Source: Lachnospiraceae bacterium
GTDB lineage: Bacteria; Bacillota; Clostridia; Lachnospirales; Lachnospiraceae
DNA: 64,000 nucleotides
Assembly: GCA_017634975.1 (NCBI GenBank)
Contig: JAGBMJ010000016.1
Location: 18,436-82,435 of the forward strand
Direction of reading: 5' to 3'
A program made the translations under genes and the position numbers. The first letter of the stretch is position 1. Each line of letters begins with the position of its first letter. Positions 9,133 through 17,430 of this stretch are shown here, in pieces. Below the pieces are notes generated by a model. It had not been told where the DNA came from, searched no databases, and saw nothing but the letters and a program-made list of their open reading frames with translations.

Positions 9133-9977
9133 CCTTCTTTCTGCCCCTCCGTCAGCCGTATCTTTCCGTCCCGGATCTGAATCCTCCGTTCTTTATACAG
9201 ATGCCCCACGGCCCGCTTAAACTCATTCTTGCTCATCCCGGTTTCCCTGCGGATCACTTCCGGGTCTGCCTTTTCTGTAAACGGAAGCACACCGCCATAC
9301 GCTTTCAAAAGCTGCAGGATCTTTTCCATATCCGGATACATCTGCACGTATGCCTTTTCACGCACACTCAGGTTCAGCCGCCCGTCTTCCCGTACCTTGG
9401 TCACACGTGCATGGATACGGTCTCCTACCGCCACATCCCCGTACACCTCATTCTTCGGGATAATCGCCGAGTAGATGCCGTCGACCGCCACAAAGATCCC
9501 AAAGCGGTCACTCGCTTCATATGCGATTCCTTCCACATCATCCCCCGCTTTGTAGGGCGTATCCGAGCGCAGTTCCTTATACACATTCATCGTAGCACAC
9601 AAACGTGAGCTCTTATCCACATACAAAGAAACCAGTACGGTATCGCCTTCCCTCACGCGTCTGGTCTGCTGGCGATACGGAAGGAACAGATCCTTCTCCA
9701 GTCCCCAGTCGAGAAATGCGCCCATTTTGCTCACGCTGACCACCGTAAGCTCTGCCACCTGTCCGATGACCAGCTTCGGTTCCCGGGTCGTTGCGATCAG
9801 GCGGTCCTGTGAATCCCTGTATAAAAACACTTCCAGACGGTCTCCGATCTTTGCGCCTTCCCGGAGCTGCTTCTTCGGCAGCAGTACTTTTTCCTCACCG
9901 TCCAGTTCCGCCAGATAGGCTCCGAAATCGACGAGCTTTACGATCTGTAATTCCTGAATCTCTCCCAAATGAAACAT
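9129..9977 (-). CDS. cvfB: CvfB-type S1 RNA-binding protein
   Basis: About 282 residues from the ATG at 9977, one base after the antiporter stop; an extension to 10013 has poor support. S1-like beta-barrel repeats occur at about 1-60, 60-125 and 140-215 (for example VGQVAELTVVSVSKMGAFLD and GIYSAIIPKNEVYGDVAVGD). A C-terminal winged helix (TGMSKNEFKRAVGHLYKERR) completes the CvfB/YitL architecture. CvfB proteins bind RNA and affect virulence or stress gene expression in staphylococci. The specific RNA targets here are unknown. Confidence 0.88.
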   Translation of the reverse strand: MFHLGEIQELQIVKLVDFGAYLAELDGEEKVLLPKKQLREGAKIGDRLEVFLYRDSQDRLIATTREPKLVIGQVAELTVVSVSKMGAFLDWGLEKDLFLPYRQQTRRVREGDTVLVSLYVDKSSRLCATMNVYKELRSDTPYKAGDDVEGIAYEASDRFGIFVAVDGIYSAIIPKNEVYGDVAVGDRIHARVTKVREDGRLNLSVREKAYVQMYPDMEKILQLLKAYGGVLPFTEKADPEVIRRETGMSKNEFKRAVGHLYKERRIQIRDGKIRLTEGQKEG

Positions 9978-9978
9978 A

Positions 9979-10965
9979 TTACCCCACTTCCCGAAGTATC
10001 GCAAAAGCGACATCCGCTACATACATGAGCACCATTGCGATGCCTTCCCAGCGTTTGATGGATTTGCCGGCCACCGCAAAAATATACGTGAGCAGGCTGA
10101 CCGCGAACAGAATGAGCATGTCGTATACCGATGCCGCATTCACCGGGAACGGATGGATCGAAGACGATATGCCAAGGATCAGCATCGCATTGAAGATGCA
10201 GGAACCCACAGCATTTCCGACCGCCATTCCCACTTCACCCTTTTTCGCCGCCACAATGGACGTCGCCAGTTCCGGCAGCGATGTGCCGATCGCCACCACG
10301 GTCAACCCAATAATCGTCTCGCTCATTCCCGCAGCCTTGGCGATGTATTTCGCCGCTTCCACGGTTGCCTTGCCGCCGGCCACGATCAATACCAGGCCGA
10401 ACAGTATATATAAAACACACTTCCAGCCCGGCATTGCCTTGATCTCTTCTTCCTCCTGCACCGGATTCTTCTTTGCGTCTGCGATCAACACCACCAGATA
10501 GATCACAAACGCCACCATCAGTGCCAACCCCAGCACGCGACTGACCGATCCCACTTCTGCGGAGACCGCCACCTGCGTAAAACCGCCCGTTGTAAGCGTC
10601 CCCATAGAGGTTCCCAAAAGAATTGCAAGCGTCACAATCAGCATCACCGGAAAATCCCGCTTCAGGATCACCTGATCCACCGGTACTTTGCAGATGATCG
10701 CACAGCCCCCCAGCACCACCAGCAGATTAAAAATGTTAGAGCCAAGCACGTTGCTGAGTGCGATCTCATTCGATCCGGAAAGTGCCGCCGATGTACTGAC
10801 CGCCAGCTCCGGTGCGCTGGTTCCCATTGCCACGATGGTCAGTCCGATGATCACCCCCGGCACCTTAAAGATCTTTGCCAGAGACGAGCTGCCGTCTACA
10901 AACAGATCCGCGCCTTTGATCAGCCCGAAAAAGCCGATCACCAACAATAAAATGTTCCAAACCAT
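9979..10965 (-). CDS. CaCA family cation antiporter (YrbG-like), probably a Mn/Ca exporter
   Basis: 328 residues with ten or so membrane segments in two inverted halves. The alpha repeats are intact: GTSAPEL in the first half and GTSLPEL in the second, each followed by a GN/GS-x-NIFN-type motif, as expected for sodium/calcium exchangers. The two halves are joined by a charged cytoplasmic loop (KKNPVQEEEEIKAMP). The gene is preceded by a yybP-ykoY-type leader with a terminator, which suggests induction by manganese. I therefore infer that it exports Mn2+ or a mixed Mn/Ca load; family membership alone would suggest Ca2+. Confidence 0.9.
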   Translation of the reverse strand: MVWNILLLVIGFFGLIKGADLFVDGSSSLAKIFKVPGVIIGLTIVAMGTSAPELAVSTSAALSGSNEIALSNVLGSNIFNLLVVLGGCAIICKVPVDQVILKRDFPVMLIVTLAILLGTSMGTLTTGGFTQVAVSAEVGSVSRVLGLALMVAFVIYLVVLIADAKKNPVQEEEEIKAMPGWKCVLYILFGLVLIVAGGKATVEAAKYIAKAAGMSETIIGLTVVAIGTSLPELATSIVAAKKGEVGMAVGNAVGSCIFNAMLILGISSSIHPFPVNAASVYDMLILFAVSLLTYIFAVAGKSIKRWEGIAMVLMYVADVAFAILREVG

Positions 10966-11018
10966 TGCTTTCTCCTGTCCTTTCTGTTACCGTTTCCCAT
11001 TGCACTGCCGCTATCTGC

Positions 11019-11059
11019 AAAAAAAGAGACTCTTACTGTCAAAAAACAGTAAAAGTCTC
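11019..11059 (-). terminator. Riboswitch expression-platform terminator
   Basis: On the minus strand, GAGACTTTTACTG pairs across a T-rich loop with CAGTAAGAGTCTC, followed by seven Ts. Its 5' arm overlaps the conserved 3' strand of the aptamer, so ligand binding and termination should exclude each other. Confidence 0.85.
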
Positions 11060-11150
11060 GCTATTTACGACATGTCCCGGGGATTCTCTCCCGTCCTGAC
11101 GAGATCATATCACGCAGTAAACTGCGCCAGCTACTCCCTTATTACCTTAC
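11048..11150 (-). promoter_or_regulatory. yybP-ykoY-type manganese riboswitch
   Basis: Read on the minus strand, the leader has AAGGGAGTAGC near 11130-11140 and AGCGAGACTTTT near 11051-11062. These are the two conserved strands of the yybP-ykoY aptamer. GTCAGGACGG and CCCCGGGACAT lie in between, as in the internal loop L1/L3 region. The 3' conserved strand is also the 5' arm of the terminator at 11019-11059. This is the known arrangement in which Mn2+ binding prevents termination and turns the gene on. I recognised it from memory of the consensus, not from a covariance-model search. Confidence 0.82.
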
Positions 11151-11158
11151 AGAAGACA

Positions 11159-11187
11159 GTATAAAGCAGACAAAGCCCGTGTGTCAA
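11159..11187 (-). promoter_or_regulatory. Sigma-A promoter of the riboswitch-antiporter operon
   Basis: On the minus strand, TTGACA (11187-11182) and TTATAC (11164-11159) are spaced 17 bp apart, directly upstream of the aptamer. The transcript would begin near 11152. Confidence 0.8.
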
Positions 11188-11205
11188 TTCTTTTTTCGAA
11201 AACCG

Positions 11206-12108
11206 CTATTTGCCCACGCCCAACAGTGCGTCCACTGCTGCCACCAGCCTGCCGATCTCCGGTTTGGTCAGCTGTGCGTCCGCCCCAAGCTGTTCTCCCT
11301 TCCTCCTCAGATCATCATTGATCATTGAGGAAAAGATCACCACTACAAGGTCTTTCGTTTTTTCATCCGACTTGATCAGTCTGGTCAGCCGGTGTCCGTC
11401 CATCTGCGGCATCTCGATATCCGTGATCACGCATGCCACATTCGTTTTCAGCGTGCCTTCCTCTTTCCACTTGCAGATCAGATCCCAGGCCTGCTGACCA
11501 TTCTCCGTATGGGTCAGATTGGTATAACCCGCCATCTCCAGCGACTGGACGATCAATCGGTTTAAGAGCGCCGAATCTTCTGCAATCAGTATCGGCACAT
11601 CGATACGGCTGCGTCCCGCCAGTGCCTCCACCTCCTGTACCTTCAGGCTCACCTCCGGATTGATATCCGCAACGATCTTTTCAAAATCAAGAATGATGAT
11701 CAGCTTGTCGTCTTTCTTGATGATGCCGGTCGATACACCATCCTCCGAATGCGCTACCGTGGAAGATGGTTTCATAATATCTGCCCACGATACCCTGTGG
11801 ATCCCCTGCACTGCATCCACATGAAATGCCAGATTCAGGGCGTTAAAATTGGTTATGATAAACAAGCCTTTCTGCTCGGACTCTCCCATCTGCAGGCAGC
11901 TGCGCAGGTCGATCGCCGTGATCATTTCCCCACGCGGCATAAAGATGCCTTCGATACTCGGATGGGAATGCGGTACCGGCGTCACCGCCTGATAAGGAAT
12001 GATCTCCCGCACCTTTGCCACATTGATCCCGTAGGAACGTGCGCCGATCTTAAACTCCAGCACTTCCAGTTCATTGGTTCCGTTTTCCAGCAAAATATTG
12101 GTATCCAT
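11206..12108 (-). CDS. cheV: Chemotaxis protein CheV (CheW-REC)
   Basis: About 300 residues from the ATG at 12108 (GGAGGGGG upstream); the longer frame to 12165 lacks a site. Residues 15-165 form a CheW domain (LEFKIGARSYGINVAKVREI). Residues 175-300 form a receiver domain with ITDIEMPQMDGH carrying the phospho-acceptor Asp and a later FSSMIN and TKPEI. CheV couples receptors to CheA and tunes adaptation. No other che genes are in the window, so it is an orphan. Together with YjfB it suggests a chemotactic, motile cell. Confidence 0.92.
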   Translation of the reverse strand: MDTNILLENGTNELEVLEFKIGARSYGINVAKVREIIPYQAVTPVPHSHPSIEGIFMPRGEMITAIDLRSCLQMGESEQKGLFIITNFNALNLAFHVDAVQGIHRVSWADIMKPSSTVAHSEDGVSTGIIKKDDKLIIILDFEKIVADINPEVSLKVQEVEALAGRSRIDVPILIAEDSALLNRLIVQSLEMAGYTNLTHTENGQQAWDLICKWKEEGTLKTNVACVITDIEMPQMDGHRLTRLIKSDEKTKDLVVVIFSSMINDDLRRKGEQLGADAQLTKPEIGRLVAAVDALLGVGK

Positions 12109-12127
12109 ATTGCCCCCTCCAATACCG

Positions 12128-12217
12128 TTTTTTCCTTTGCCTGCAAGACGGGCAAATCGCCACAAAACTCGGGGTTCGCAAGCTCACCCTCGCGGTATTC
12201 CGAAATAATTATTGTTA
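12128..12217. other. Intergenic GC-rich hairpin-forming sequence upstream of cheV
   Basis: On the minus strand this leader contains CGAGGGT pairing with ACCCCG around a short loop, then GGCGATTTGCC. It resembles the other multi-hairpin intergenic stretches in this window more than any riboswitch I can name. Confidence 0.35.
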
Positions 12218-13156
12218 TTATACATCATGTTCCGCCGTTTTGCCACGAAATTTCAATCCGGCAAACGCCATCGGGTACACTCCCAGTGTCACAAAACCGA
12301 CGATGATATAGCGCACAAAGCGTACCATAAAAGCCGCTGTCGTTCCCGAAGCCAGAAACTCTTTGGAGAACGGTACTTTTAAGAGCAGATTGGAGAGCGC
12401 ATACACCGCGAAACCGCCCAGGATCCGCAACGCGCATTCCGCCGGATTCCTTGTATTTTCAAAATGCACATATTTTTCTTCAAACGCTATCGCAAGGAAC
12501 AATCCCGCCATCAGTCCGACACTGGTGTAATAATCCGACGTCCTGCAATACAGCATGCCCGGTAGTGCTGTAAGGAACAGGATCAGATGCAGGATCCACT
12601 TCCGCTGCACCTTCTTCTGCAGATACGAAACCAGAAACACGACCACAAGCCCCATCAGCCACCCGACCAGTACATCGGTCGGATAATGTACGCCCAGCAT
12701 GACACGGGAGAGACCGATCAGCAGAGGCATCACAATCCCGAACACCATCAGCCACTTATTTCTTTTATATACCGGGATACTTCCATAGGTAATCACCGCA
12801 TTGGTGGAATGCCCGCTCGGAAAAGAAAAGCCCTGCTCCGAAAGATCAAAAGGATCGGCATCCGCTTCGGCCGGCCGGATACAGCGGATCCCGGGATGAT
12901 CAAAATAGGGCCGTCTGCGCAAAGCTACATTCTTTATCATCGGATTCCAGACCAGCCCCACAACGATATTGACGCCGATAAACTTTCCGAATTCCTTATC
13001 ATAACACCAGTATATGAACCCCAATACAAGGATCAGTACGAGTTCCTCGCCGCAGACCGTCAGAACCTGCCCGACTGCTGCCCCCACAGATCCCATCCCG
13101 CTCTGCAGCAATTCCATCAATTTTACTTCCCATTCAAAATAAAACGTATTTCCCAT
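12218..13156 (-). CDS. PAP2 superfamily membrane phosphatase
   Basis: About 312 residues from the ATG at 13156; an upstream TTG at 13195 is less likely. The PAP2 motifs occur in order: a K/R-x6-RP-type motif in LRRRPYFD, PSGH in FSFPSGHSTNA, and SRVMLGVHYPTDV with the catalytic His. Six or more membrane helices surround them. Likely substrates are undecaprenyl diphosphate or other lipid phosphates, although the long loop between the first two motifs (CIRPAEADADPFDLSEQ) is a feature of less characterised relatives. It is a single gene with its own promoter. Confidence 0.85.
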   Translation of the reverse strand: MGNTFYFEWEVKLMELLQSGMGSVGAAVGQVLTVCGEELVLILVLGFIYWCYDKEFGKFIGVNIVVGLVWNPMIKNVALRRRPYFDHPGIRCIRPAEADADPFDLSEQGFSFPSGHSTNAVITYGSIPVYKRNKWLMVFGIVMPLLIGLSRVMLGVHYPTDVLVGWLMGLVVVFLVSYLQKKVQRKWILHLILFLTALPGMLYCRTSDYYTSVGLMAGLFLAIAFEEKYVHFENTRNPAECALRILGGFAVYALSNLLLKVPFSKEFLASGTTAAFMVRFVRYIIVGFVTLGVYPMAFAGLKFRGKTAEHDV

Positions 13157-13202
13157 CCTGTCCTTCTCTCCGCTATTTCGCTCCTGACTGTTCAAAGCAC
13201 CT

Positions 13203-13230
13203 ATTATAGCACAGGAATCCGTATCTGCAA
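13203..13230 (-). promoter_or_regulatory. Sigma-A promoter of the PAP2 gene
   Basis: On the minus strand, TTGCAG and TATAAT are spaced 16 bp apart, 47 bp upstream of the ATG. Confidence 0.7.
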
Positions 13231-13273
13231 ACCTTCCGAAACGATAGCAAAAAACGATGACAAAAAACGATCA

Positions 13274-13302
13274 TTGTCACGTCGGAACGGTTATGATACA
13301 AT
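13274..13302 (+). promoter_or_regulatory. Sigma-A promoter of the AEC transporter gene
   Basis: TTGTCA and TACAAT are spaced 17 bp apart, 37 bp upstream of the ATG. Confidence 0.65.
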
Positions 13303-13339
13303 CCATTTTTGATAAAATCTTAAGTGATAGGAGTTTTTG

Positions 13340-14263
13340 ATGAGTCTGTCCGTATTGCTGCAGCAGATGGGTGTGATCCTGATCCTGGTCTCCATCGGCA
13401 TCATGCTGTATAAAAAGGAGATCATAGATGACAGCAATTCCAAAAATCTGTCTGCGATCGTAGTAGATGTATGCAATCCTGCACTGATCCTGGCCTCGAT
13501 CCTGTCCGGCGGCCTTACGGCCACCCATGAGGACTTAATGACGGCGATCGCACTGGGAGCGGCTTTTTATGCCCTGCTGGTCATCCTCGGATTCCTGCTT
13601 CCCCGCATCCTGCGCGCCAGGCCGGAACACCGGCGTTTCTATAACCTGATGACGGTATATACCAACTGCGGTTTCCTCGGGATTCCGGTGGCAAAGGCCA
13701 TCCTGCCTCCCAATGCGATCCTGTATGTGATCGTCATCAATGTCTTTTACAGTCTGCTCTTCTATACCCATGGACTGACCATACTGGGCCACGGCAAACA
13801 GGCACACAAGACAAACCCTCTCCGGAGCATTTTAAATCCCGGCACGATCATGGCCGTATTAAGCCTCGTTGTCTTCTGGTATGGGATCACGCTGCCGCCG
13901 CTTCTCAAATACACCATCGAGTATATCGGCAATGCTACGATCTTCTTATCGATGGCCCTGCTCGGTGTAAACATCGCCAGATCCAAACTGGCGGATTCGG
14001 TAAAAGACCTGCGGATCTGGGCCTATATCCTGCTGCGTATGATCCTGCTGCCTGTTGCGATCGTATTTGTGATGCGTGCGCTGTCCTTTGATCCCGTTGC
14101 CACGCTCGCCATGTGCCTGATGGCAGCCGTACCGGTCGGAAACCTGCCGATGATCCAGGCGGAAAAGATCGGCGAAGATACCCGGATCCTTTCTTCCGCC
14201 ATCGCCGTGACCACCGCCGTTTCCCTTTTTACCATCACGATCCTGATGTCTGTATTCTCCTGA
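13340..14263 (+). CDS. AEC family transporter (auxin efflux carrier/malate permease type)
   Basis: 307 residues with ten membrane segments arranged as two five-helix halves. NCGFLGIPVAKAIL in the first half and AVPVGNLPMIQAEKIGED in the second are the conserved crossover motifs of the family. AGGAG at 13329-13333 supports the ATG at 13340; a TTG lies one codon upstream. Bacterial members move small organic acids such as malate or malonate. No enzyme gene is adjacent to define the substrate. The stop codon lies inside the terminator hairpin. Confidence 0.88.
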   Translation: MSLSVLLQQMGVILILVSIGIMLYKKEIIDDSNSKNLSAIVVDVCNPALILASILSGGLTATHEDLMTAIALGAAFYALLVILGFLLPRILRARPEHRRFYNLMTVYTNCGFLGIPVAKAILPPNAILYVIVINVFYSLLFYTHGLTILGHGKQAHKTNPLRSILNPGTIMAVLSLVVFWYGITLPPLLKYTIEYIGNATIFLSMALLGVNIARSKLADSVKDLRIWAYILLRMILLPVAIVFVMRALSFDPVATLAMCLMAAVPVGNLPMIQAEKIGEDTRILSSAIAVTTAVSLFTITILMSVFS

Positions 14264-14293
14264 AAAGCCCTTGCTTTGGGCTTTTCAGGTTTT
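14259..14293 (+). terminator. Intrinsic terminator of the AEC gene
   Basis: CCTGAAAAGCCC and its exact complement enclose a seven-base loop and are followed by TTTT. The gene's TGA stop is in the left arm. Confidence 0.9.
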
Positions 14294-14315
14294 AAAAATA
14301 TTTTTCAAAAAATGC

Positions 14316-14344
14316 TTGCATTTTATCCGACACTGTACTATAAT
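14316..14344 (+). promoter_or_regulatory. Sigma-A promoter of tRNA-Gln
   Basis: TTGCAT at 14316-14321 and a perfect TATAAT at 14339-14344 are spaced 17 bp apart, 21 bp before the mature tRNA 5' end. Confidence 0.85.
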
Positions 14345-14365
14345 ACCATTTGTTACACGACATAT

Positions 14366-14438
14366 AGCGCTATCGCCAAATGGTAAGGCAACGGACTCTG
14401 ACTCCGTCATTTTCAAGGTTCGAATCCTTGTAGCGCTG
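14366..14438 (+). tRNA. tRNA-Gln (anticodon CUG)
   Basis: A full cloverleaf: acceptor AGCGCTA with TAGCGCT, anticodon stem ACGGA with TCCGT around loop CTCTGAC (anticodon CTG at 14398-14400), and a T arm with GGTTCGAATCC. CCA is not encoded. It is monocistronic. Confidence 0.95.
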
Positions 14439-14441
14439 TGA

Positions 14442-14480
14442 AAGAGAAGCTCTTGTGAATGATCACAGGAGCTTTTCTTA
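14442..14480 (+). terminator. Terminator after tRNA-Gln
   Basis: AGAAGCTC-T-TGTGA pairs with TCACA-G-GAGCTTTTCT across a four-base loop, ending in a T-rich tract. It also lies just beyond the stop of the convergent radical SAM gene. Confidence 0.75.
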
Positions 14481-14488
14481 GTTTATTC

Positions 14489-15439
14489 TCACAGGTAGCA
14501 GTTGACATCCTTAAGATCCAGGCGGCCGGTCTGTGCATAGGTTACGCAGCGGGCACCGCCGGCACACTTATAAAAGTATTTGCAGCTCACGCAGTCTTGC
14601 GGGAAAGAGGGTGCCGCCAGTTTCTTCATGATCTCGTTTTCTTCCAGAAATGTTTGCAGCTGTGACACTTCCCGGATATTGCCGATCACAAACGGAAGTC
14701 TTCGACACGCCATCATATCGCCGTTTGCCAGCAGAATCAGCAGCCGCTTGCCGGCACTGCATTCATATCCGCAGCCACCTTCCGGGATCCATTCCAACGC
14801 ACGGCTGTTGCTGATAAAAGGATACCTCTTAGCCAGTTTTGCCGCCGTCCGGCTCACATCCTGAAACTGCTCTGTGGTCAGATACTGCGCTGGATCATCG
14901 GTCACCACACGATCCCACCACAGTTTATCCACGTGATGACGGGCGCACACTGCGGCGACAGCCTTCATCTCCCGACAGTTCTGCTGCATTACGGTAAAGG
15001 ATACGAGCACCTTCACCCCCTGTTCTTTCAGCCGGTCAATCCCATACAGAGCCTTCGGAAAACTGCCCGTCCCGCGGATGCTCTCATGTACTTTTTCTCC
15101 TCCATCCAGACTGACCTGCACAAAGACCGGTTTCAGTTCCGCGATCGCCCGGGCCTCTTTTGCATCGATCATTGTCCCGTTGGTCAGGATCCCCAGGCGG
15201 ATTCCCCGCCTGCGGATCTCCGAGGCAATCCTGAAAAAATCCGGATGTAACAGCGGTTCGCCCCCGGTCAGATTGATCTGTCCCTCAAAGCCCTTTGCAC
15301 GGATATACTCCTCATACTTATCCAGTGTACCCACCATTTCCGGATACACCATCACACAGTGACAATCTTCCTGATAACAATGGATGCAATGCAGATTGCA
15401 TTCATGCGTGATATGCCATTGCAGGTAGTGCCGGTACAT
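14489..15439 (-). CDS. Radical SAM/SPASM domain enzyme
   Basis: 316 residues. C14-x3-C18-x2-C21 near the N-terminus (HECNLHCIHCYQ) is the radical SAM 4Fe-4S motif, followed by the LTGGEP motif that contacts S-adenosylmethionine. The C-terminal third has the SPASM Cys set: CGYEC, then CVSCKYFYKCAGGARC and a final NCY. SPASM enzymes carry auxiliary clusters and commonly modify peptides (sactionine or thioether links, epimers) or mature enzymes by formylglycine formation. The ATG lies 2 bases after the stop of a membrane protein with a Cys-rich tail, so the two are translationally coupled. Modification of that tail is the obvious hypothesis. It is the last gene of the four-gene operon. Confidence 0.9.
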   Translation of the reverse strand: MYRHYLQWHITHECNLHCIHCYQEDCHCVMVYPEMVGTLDKYEEYIRAKGFEGQINLTGGEPLLHPDFFRIASEIRRRGIRLGILTNGTMIDAKEARAIAELKPVFVQVSLDGGEKVHESIRGTGSFPKALYGIDRLKEQGVKVLVSFTVMQQNCREMKAVAAVCARHHVDKLWWDRVVTDDPAQYLTTEQFQDVSRTAAKLAKRYPFISNSRALEWIPEGGCGYECSAGKRLLILLANGDMMACRRLPFVIGNIREVSQLQTFLEENEIMKKLAAPSFPQDCVSCKYFYKCAGGARCVTYAQTGRLDLKDVNCYL

Positions 15440-15441
15440 AC

Positions 15442-16977
15442 TCAGTCTGCACCTCCGCCGCCGCAGCCGGAACAGGAGGAACAGCTGGAGCAGGAAGACC
15501 CACCCGAAGAAGATGAGGTATGTGCTGCATGATACGAATCGTATGCCCGGTTAGAACTGCTGTCCAGCATATAATAGAAATATACGGTATCATCATTCAG
15601 ATAACCTTCCCGGTTGTCATATACCACCTGACCGGTCGTCATGATCATAAATACATCATAGTGCGACATATTTCCCTGCAGCAGGCGTGTAATGGTGATC
15701 GTATCCTTTGCATATCCCGCTGCCAGGAAGCACTCCTTCCAGGCTTTTTTATATTGACCGTATTCTTTTTTGTCCAGTTTTCGTATTACAGCTTCCGTAA
15801 ATCGTTTGTTCAGCGTGATACAAAAGCTTCCGAAGGTCTCGTATTGTACCTGGATCGTTTCCAACAGTTTATTCTTGCTCAGACGCCCGTCTGCATCCAT
15901 TGCATTCTGCCACACAAAAGTACACATATCACTGTCTGCCGGACCGGTACAGCGCTCTTTTATTTCTGCAAAATGATCATTGTCGGCATCCACCACGATC
16001 ACTCCTCTGCGGATCATATCCGCAAAATAGGTACTGAAGAGTTTGGAATAATGCACAGTGCTTCCGCCATAGGCAAATTCAAAAGGATCCAGCTTTCCTG
16101 CCCATCCTGCAATAATACTCCGGATATAATTCGGATCATTGCTGACAGCCTTTTTGATACGGATCGATCTTGCGATCAGGTATATGAGTGCTCCTACCAG
16201 TACCAGCGGGAACATCAAAAATACTACGCCGATGAAGATCCACAAAAGAATATCGCTTCCGTCATCTCCGTCCGCCGGATTGTTGAGATCTTCCGCATCG
16301 ATCGATACTGCACCGGTAAACGTCACCTGGTCCATACGGATCTTTACTTTATACATACCGTTGCTGTCGGATGCCGTGATCACCGTCACATTACCGTTGT
16401 CCTGCACGCTGTCCGAACACGAAGCATAACGCAGCTCATTTACGGCACCGTCCGGTGTCTGCACCGTTACTTTTACATGATCCACTGTCTTGGAAAAATT
16501 CGCGCCGATCACGCGATAGGTAAACAGATAATAGGAATTGTCCACATACTTGACCGCATCGTAGATCCGATATCCGATCTCGTAGGTTCGGGTCACATTC
16601 TGACTGGCTTTATAGCAGTCGATCTCATACCCCATAGATGAACTATCCAGATGAAAGGTATCATCCGGGCGTCCGTTCGTATCTTCCGTTACGCTGCACT
16701 CCACGCCGTCGATCTTAACATACAGACTGCCCTGATCCAGCTCCACGGTATCCTCTTTACCGGCGTTGGTCACGATATCCTTGTAAAATCTGGTAAAGGA
16801 TCCCTCTTCAAAACGCACCGTCCAGTATTCGACCACATCCGCAGTACCGTCCTCATGGACCGTGATCGTAAACTCCGCTTCCGGTATACGGTAGCTGGAG
16901 GCCTGCGCTTTTAACGGACTGCAGACACTCACCAGTAGAAATATGGCCGCAAAAGCAAATGTCCAAAAACGTTTCAT
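15442..16977 (-). CDS. DUF2207-like membrane protein with a Cys/Gly-rich C-terminal tail
   Basis: 511 residues. A signal peptide (1-27, ending AQAS) leads into an extracytoplasmic domain (about 28-235) of the DUF2207 type. One or two membrane segments follow (about 243-270), then a cytoplasmic domain of about 215 residues. The last 25 residues are a low-complexity tail of Ser, Cys and Gly in which four Cys follow a C-x2-C-x2-C-x2-C pattern, ending in GGGGAD. The predicted topology leaves this tail in the cytoplasm. Many DUF2207 proteins end in plain Gly-rich tails; here Cys is interspersed and a radical SAM/SPASM gene follows at once. The function of the family is unknown. Confidence 0.8.
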   Translation of the reverse strand: MKRFWTFAFAAIFLLVSVCSPLKAQASSYRIPEAEFTITVHEDGTADVVEYWTVRFEEGSFTRFYKDIVTNAGKEDTVELDQGSLYVKIDGVECSVTEDTNGRPDDTFHLDSSSMGYEIDCYKASQNVTRTYEIGYRIYDAVKYVDNSYYLFTYRVIGANFSKTVDHVKVTVQTPDGAVNELRYASCSDSVQDNGNVTVITASDSNGMYKVKIRMDQVTFTGAVSIDAEDLNNPADGDDGSDILLWIFIGVVFLMFPLVLVGALIYLIARSIRIKKAVSNDPNYIRSIIAGWAGKLDPFEFAYGGSTVHYSKLFSTYFADMIRRGVIVVDADNDHFAEIKERCTGPADSDMCTFVWQNAMDADGRLSKNKLLETIQVQYETFGSFCITLNKRFTEAVIRKLDKKEYGQYKKAWKECFLAAGYAKDTITITRLLQGNMSHYDVFMIMTTGQVVYDNREGYLNDDTVYFYYMLDSSSNRAYDSYHAAHTSSSSGGSSCSSCSSCSGCGGGGAD

Positions 16978-17000
16978 AGATGTTCTCCCCCTCTTGTTCT

Positions 17001-17411
17001 CTAATATTCCCTCCGCAGGAACAGATATGCCATGATCGGTCCTTCAAGACTTACCCCAAGCATCATAACACCAAATAACAGGATCAGCTTCACCAGCTCC
17101 TCCGGTGAACGTCCGCTCTGCGCAAAGGAACGATGAAACATCGCTGCCACCAGGATCATACAGCCACCATATAACAGGATCCCGGAGATCTTCGGCACAA
17201 ATACATAACGCCCGTCTTTTTCCGTAAAGGTATAATCGTAATACCTTCCACCTCTTCTCGCGGTTCGGTACATATATACAATAACCCCTTCTTCCGTCTC
17301 CTCCACGTACGGCTCGTGTATCCGGTTCACCAGATATTGTCCCACATAAGCCATGATAAGCACTCCCAGAACCACCAAAAGCATATAAGACCATACACTA
17401 TCCTGAAACAC
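17001..17411 (-). CDS. Hypothetical membrane protein
   Basis: 136 residues that I do not recognise. A membrane segment covers about 7-27, a soluble part of about 50 residues rich in Tyr, Arg and Glu (VYMYRTARRGGRYYDYTFTE) follows, and two further membrane segments lie at about 76-95 and 105-128. It sits 23 bp upstream of the DUF2207-like gene and 19 bp downstream of the 71-residue membrane gene, all on one strand, so it is probably part of the same system. Confidence 0.65.
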   Translation of the reverse strand: MFQDSVWSYMLLVVLGVLIMAYVGQYLVNRIHEPYVEETEEGVIVYMYRTARRGGRYYDYTFTEKDGRYVFVPKISGILLYGGCMILVAAMFHRSFAQSGRSPEELVKLILLFGVMMLGVSLEGPIMAYLFLRREY

Positions 17412-17430
17412 TACTATCCCCCCTTTACCG

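Noticed and set aside
12128-12217. c-di-GMP (GEMM) riboswitch upstream of cheV
   Set aside because: The conserved GEMM loop sequences are not present; the stretch only has generic GC-rich hairpins.
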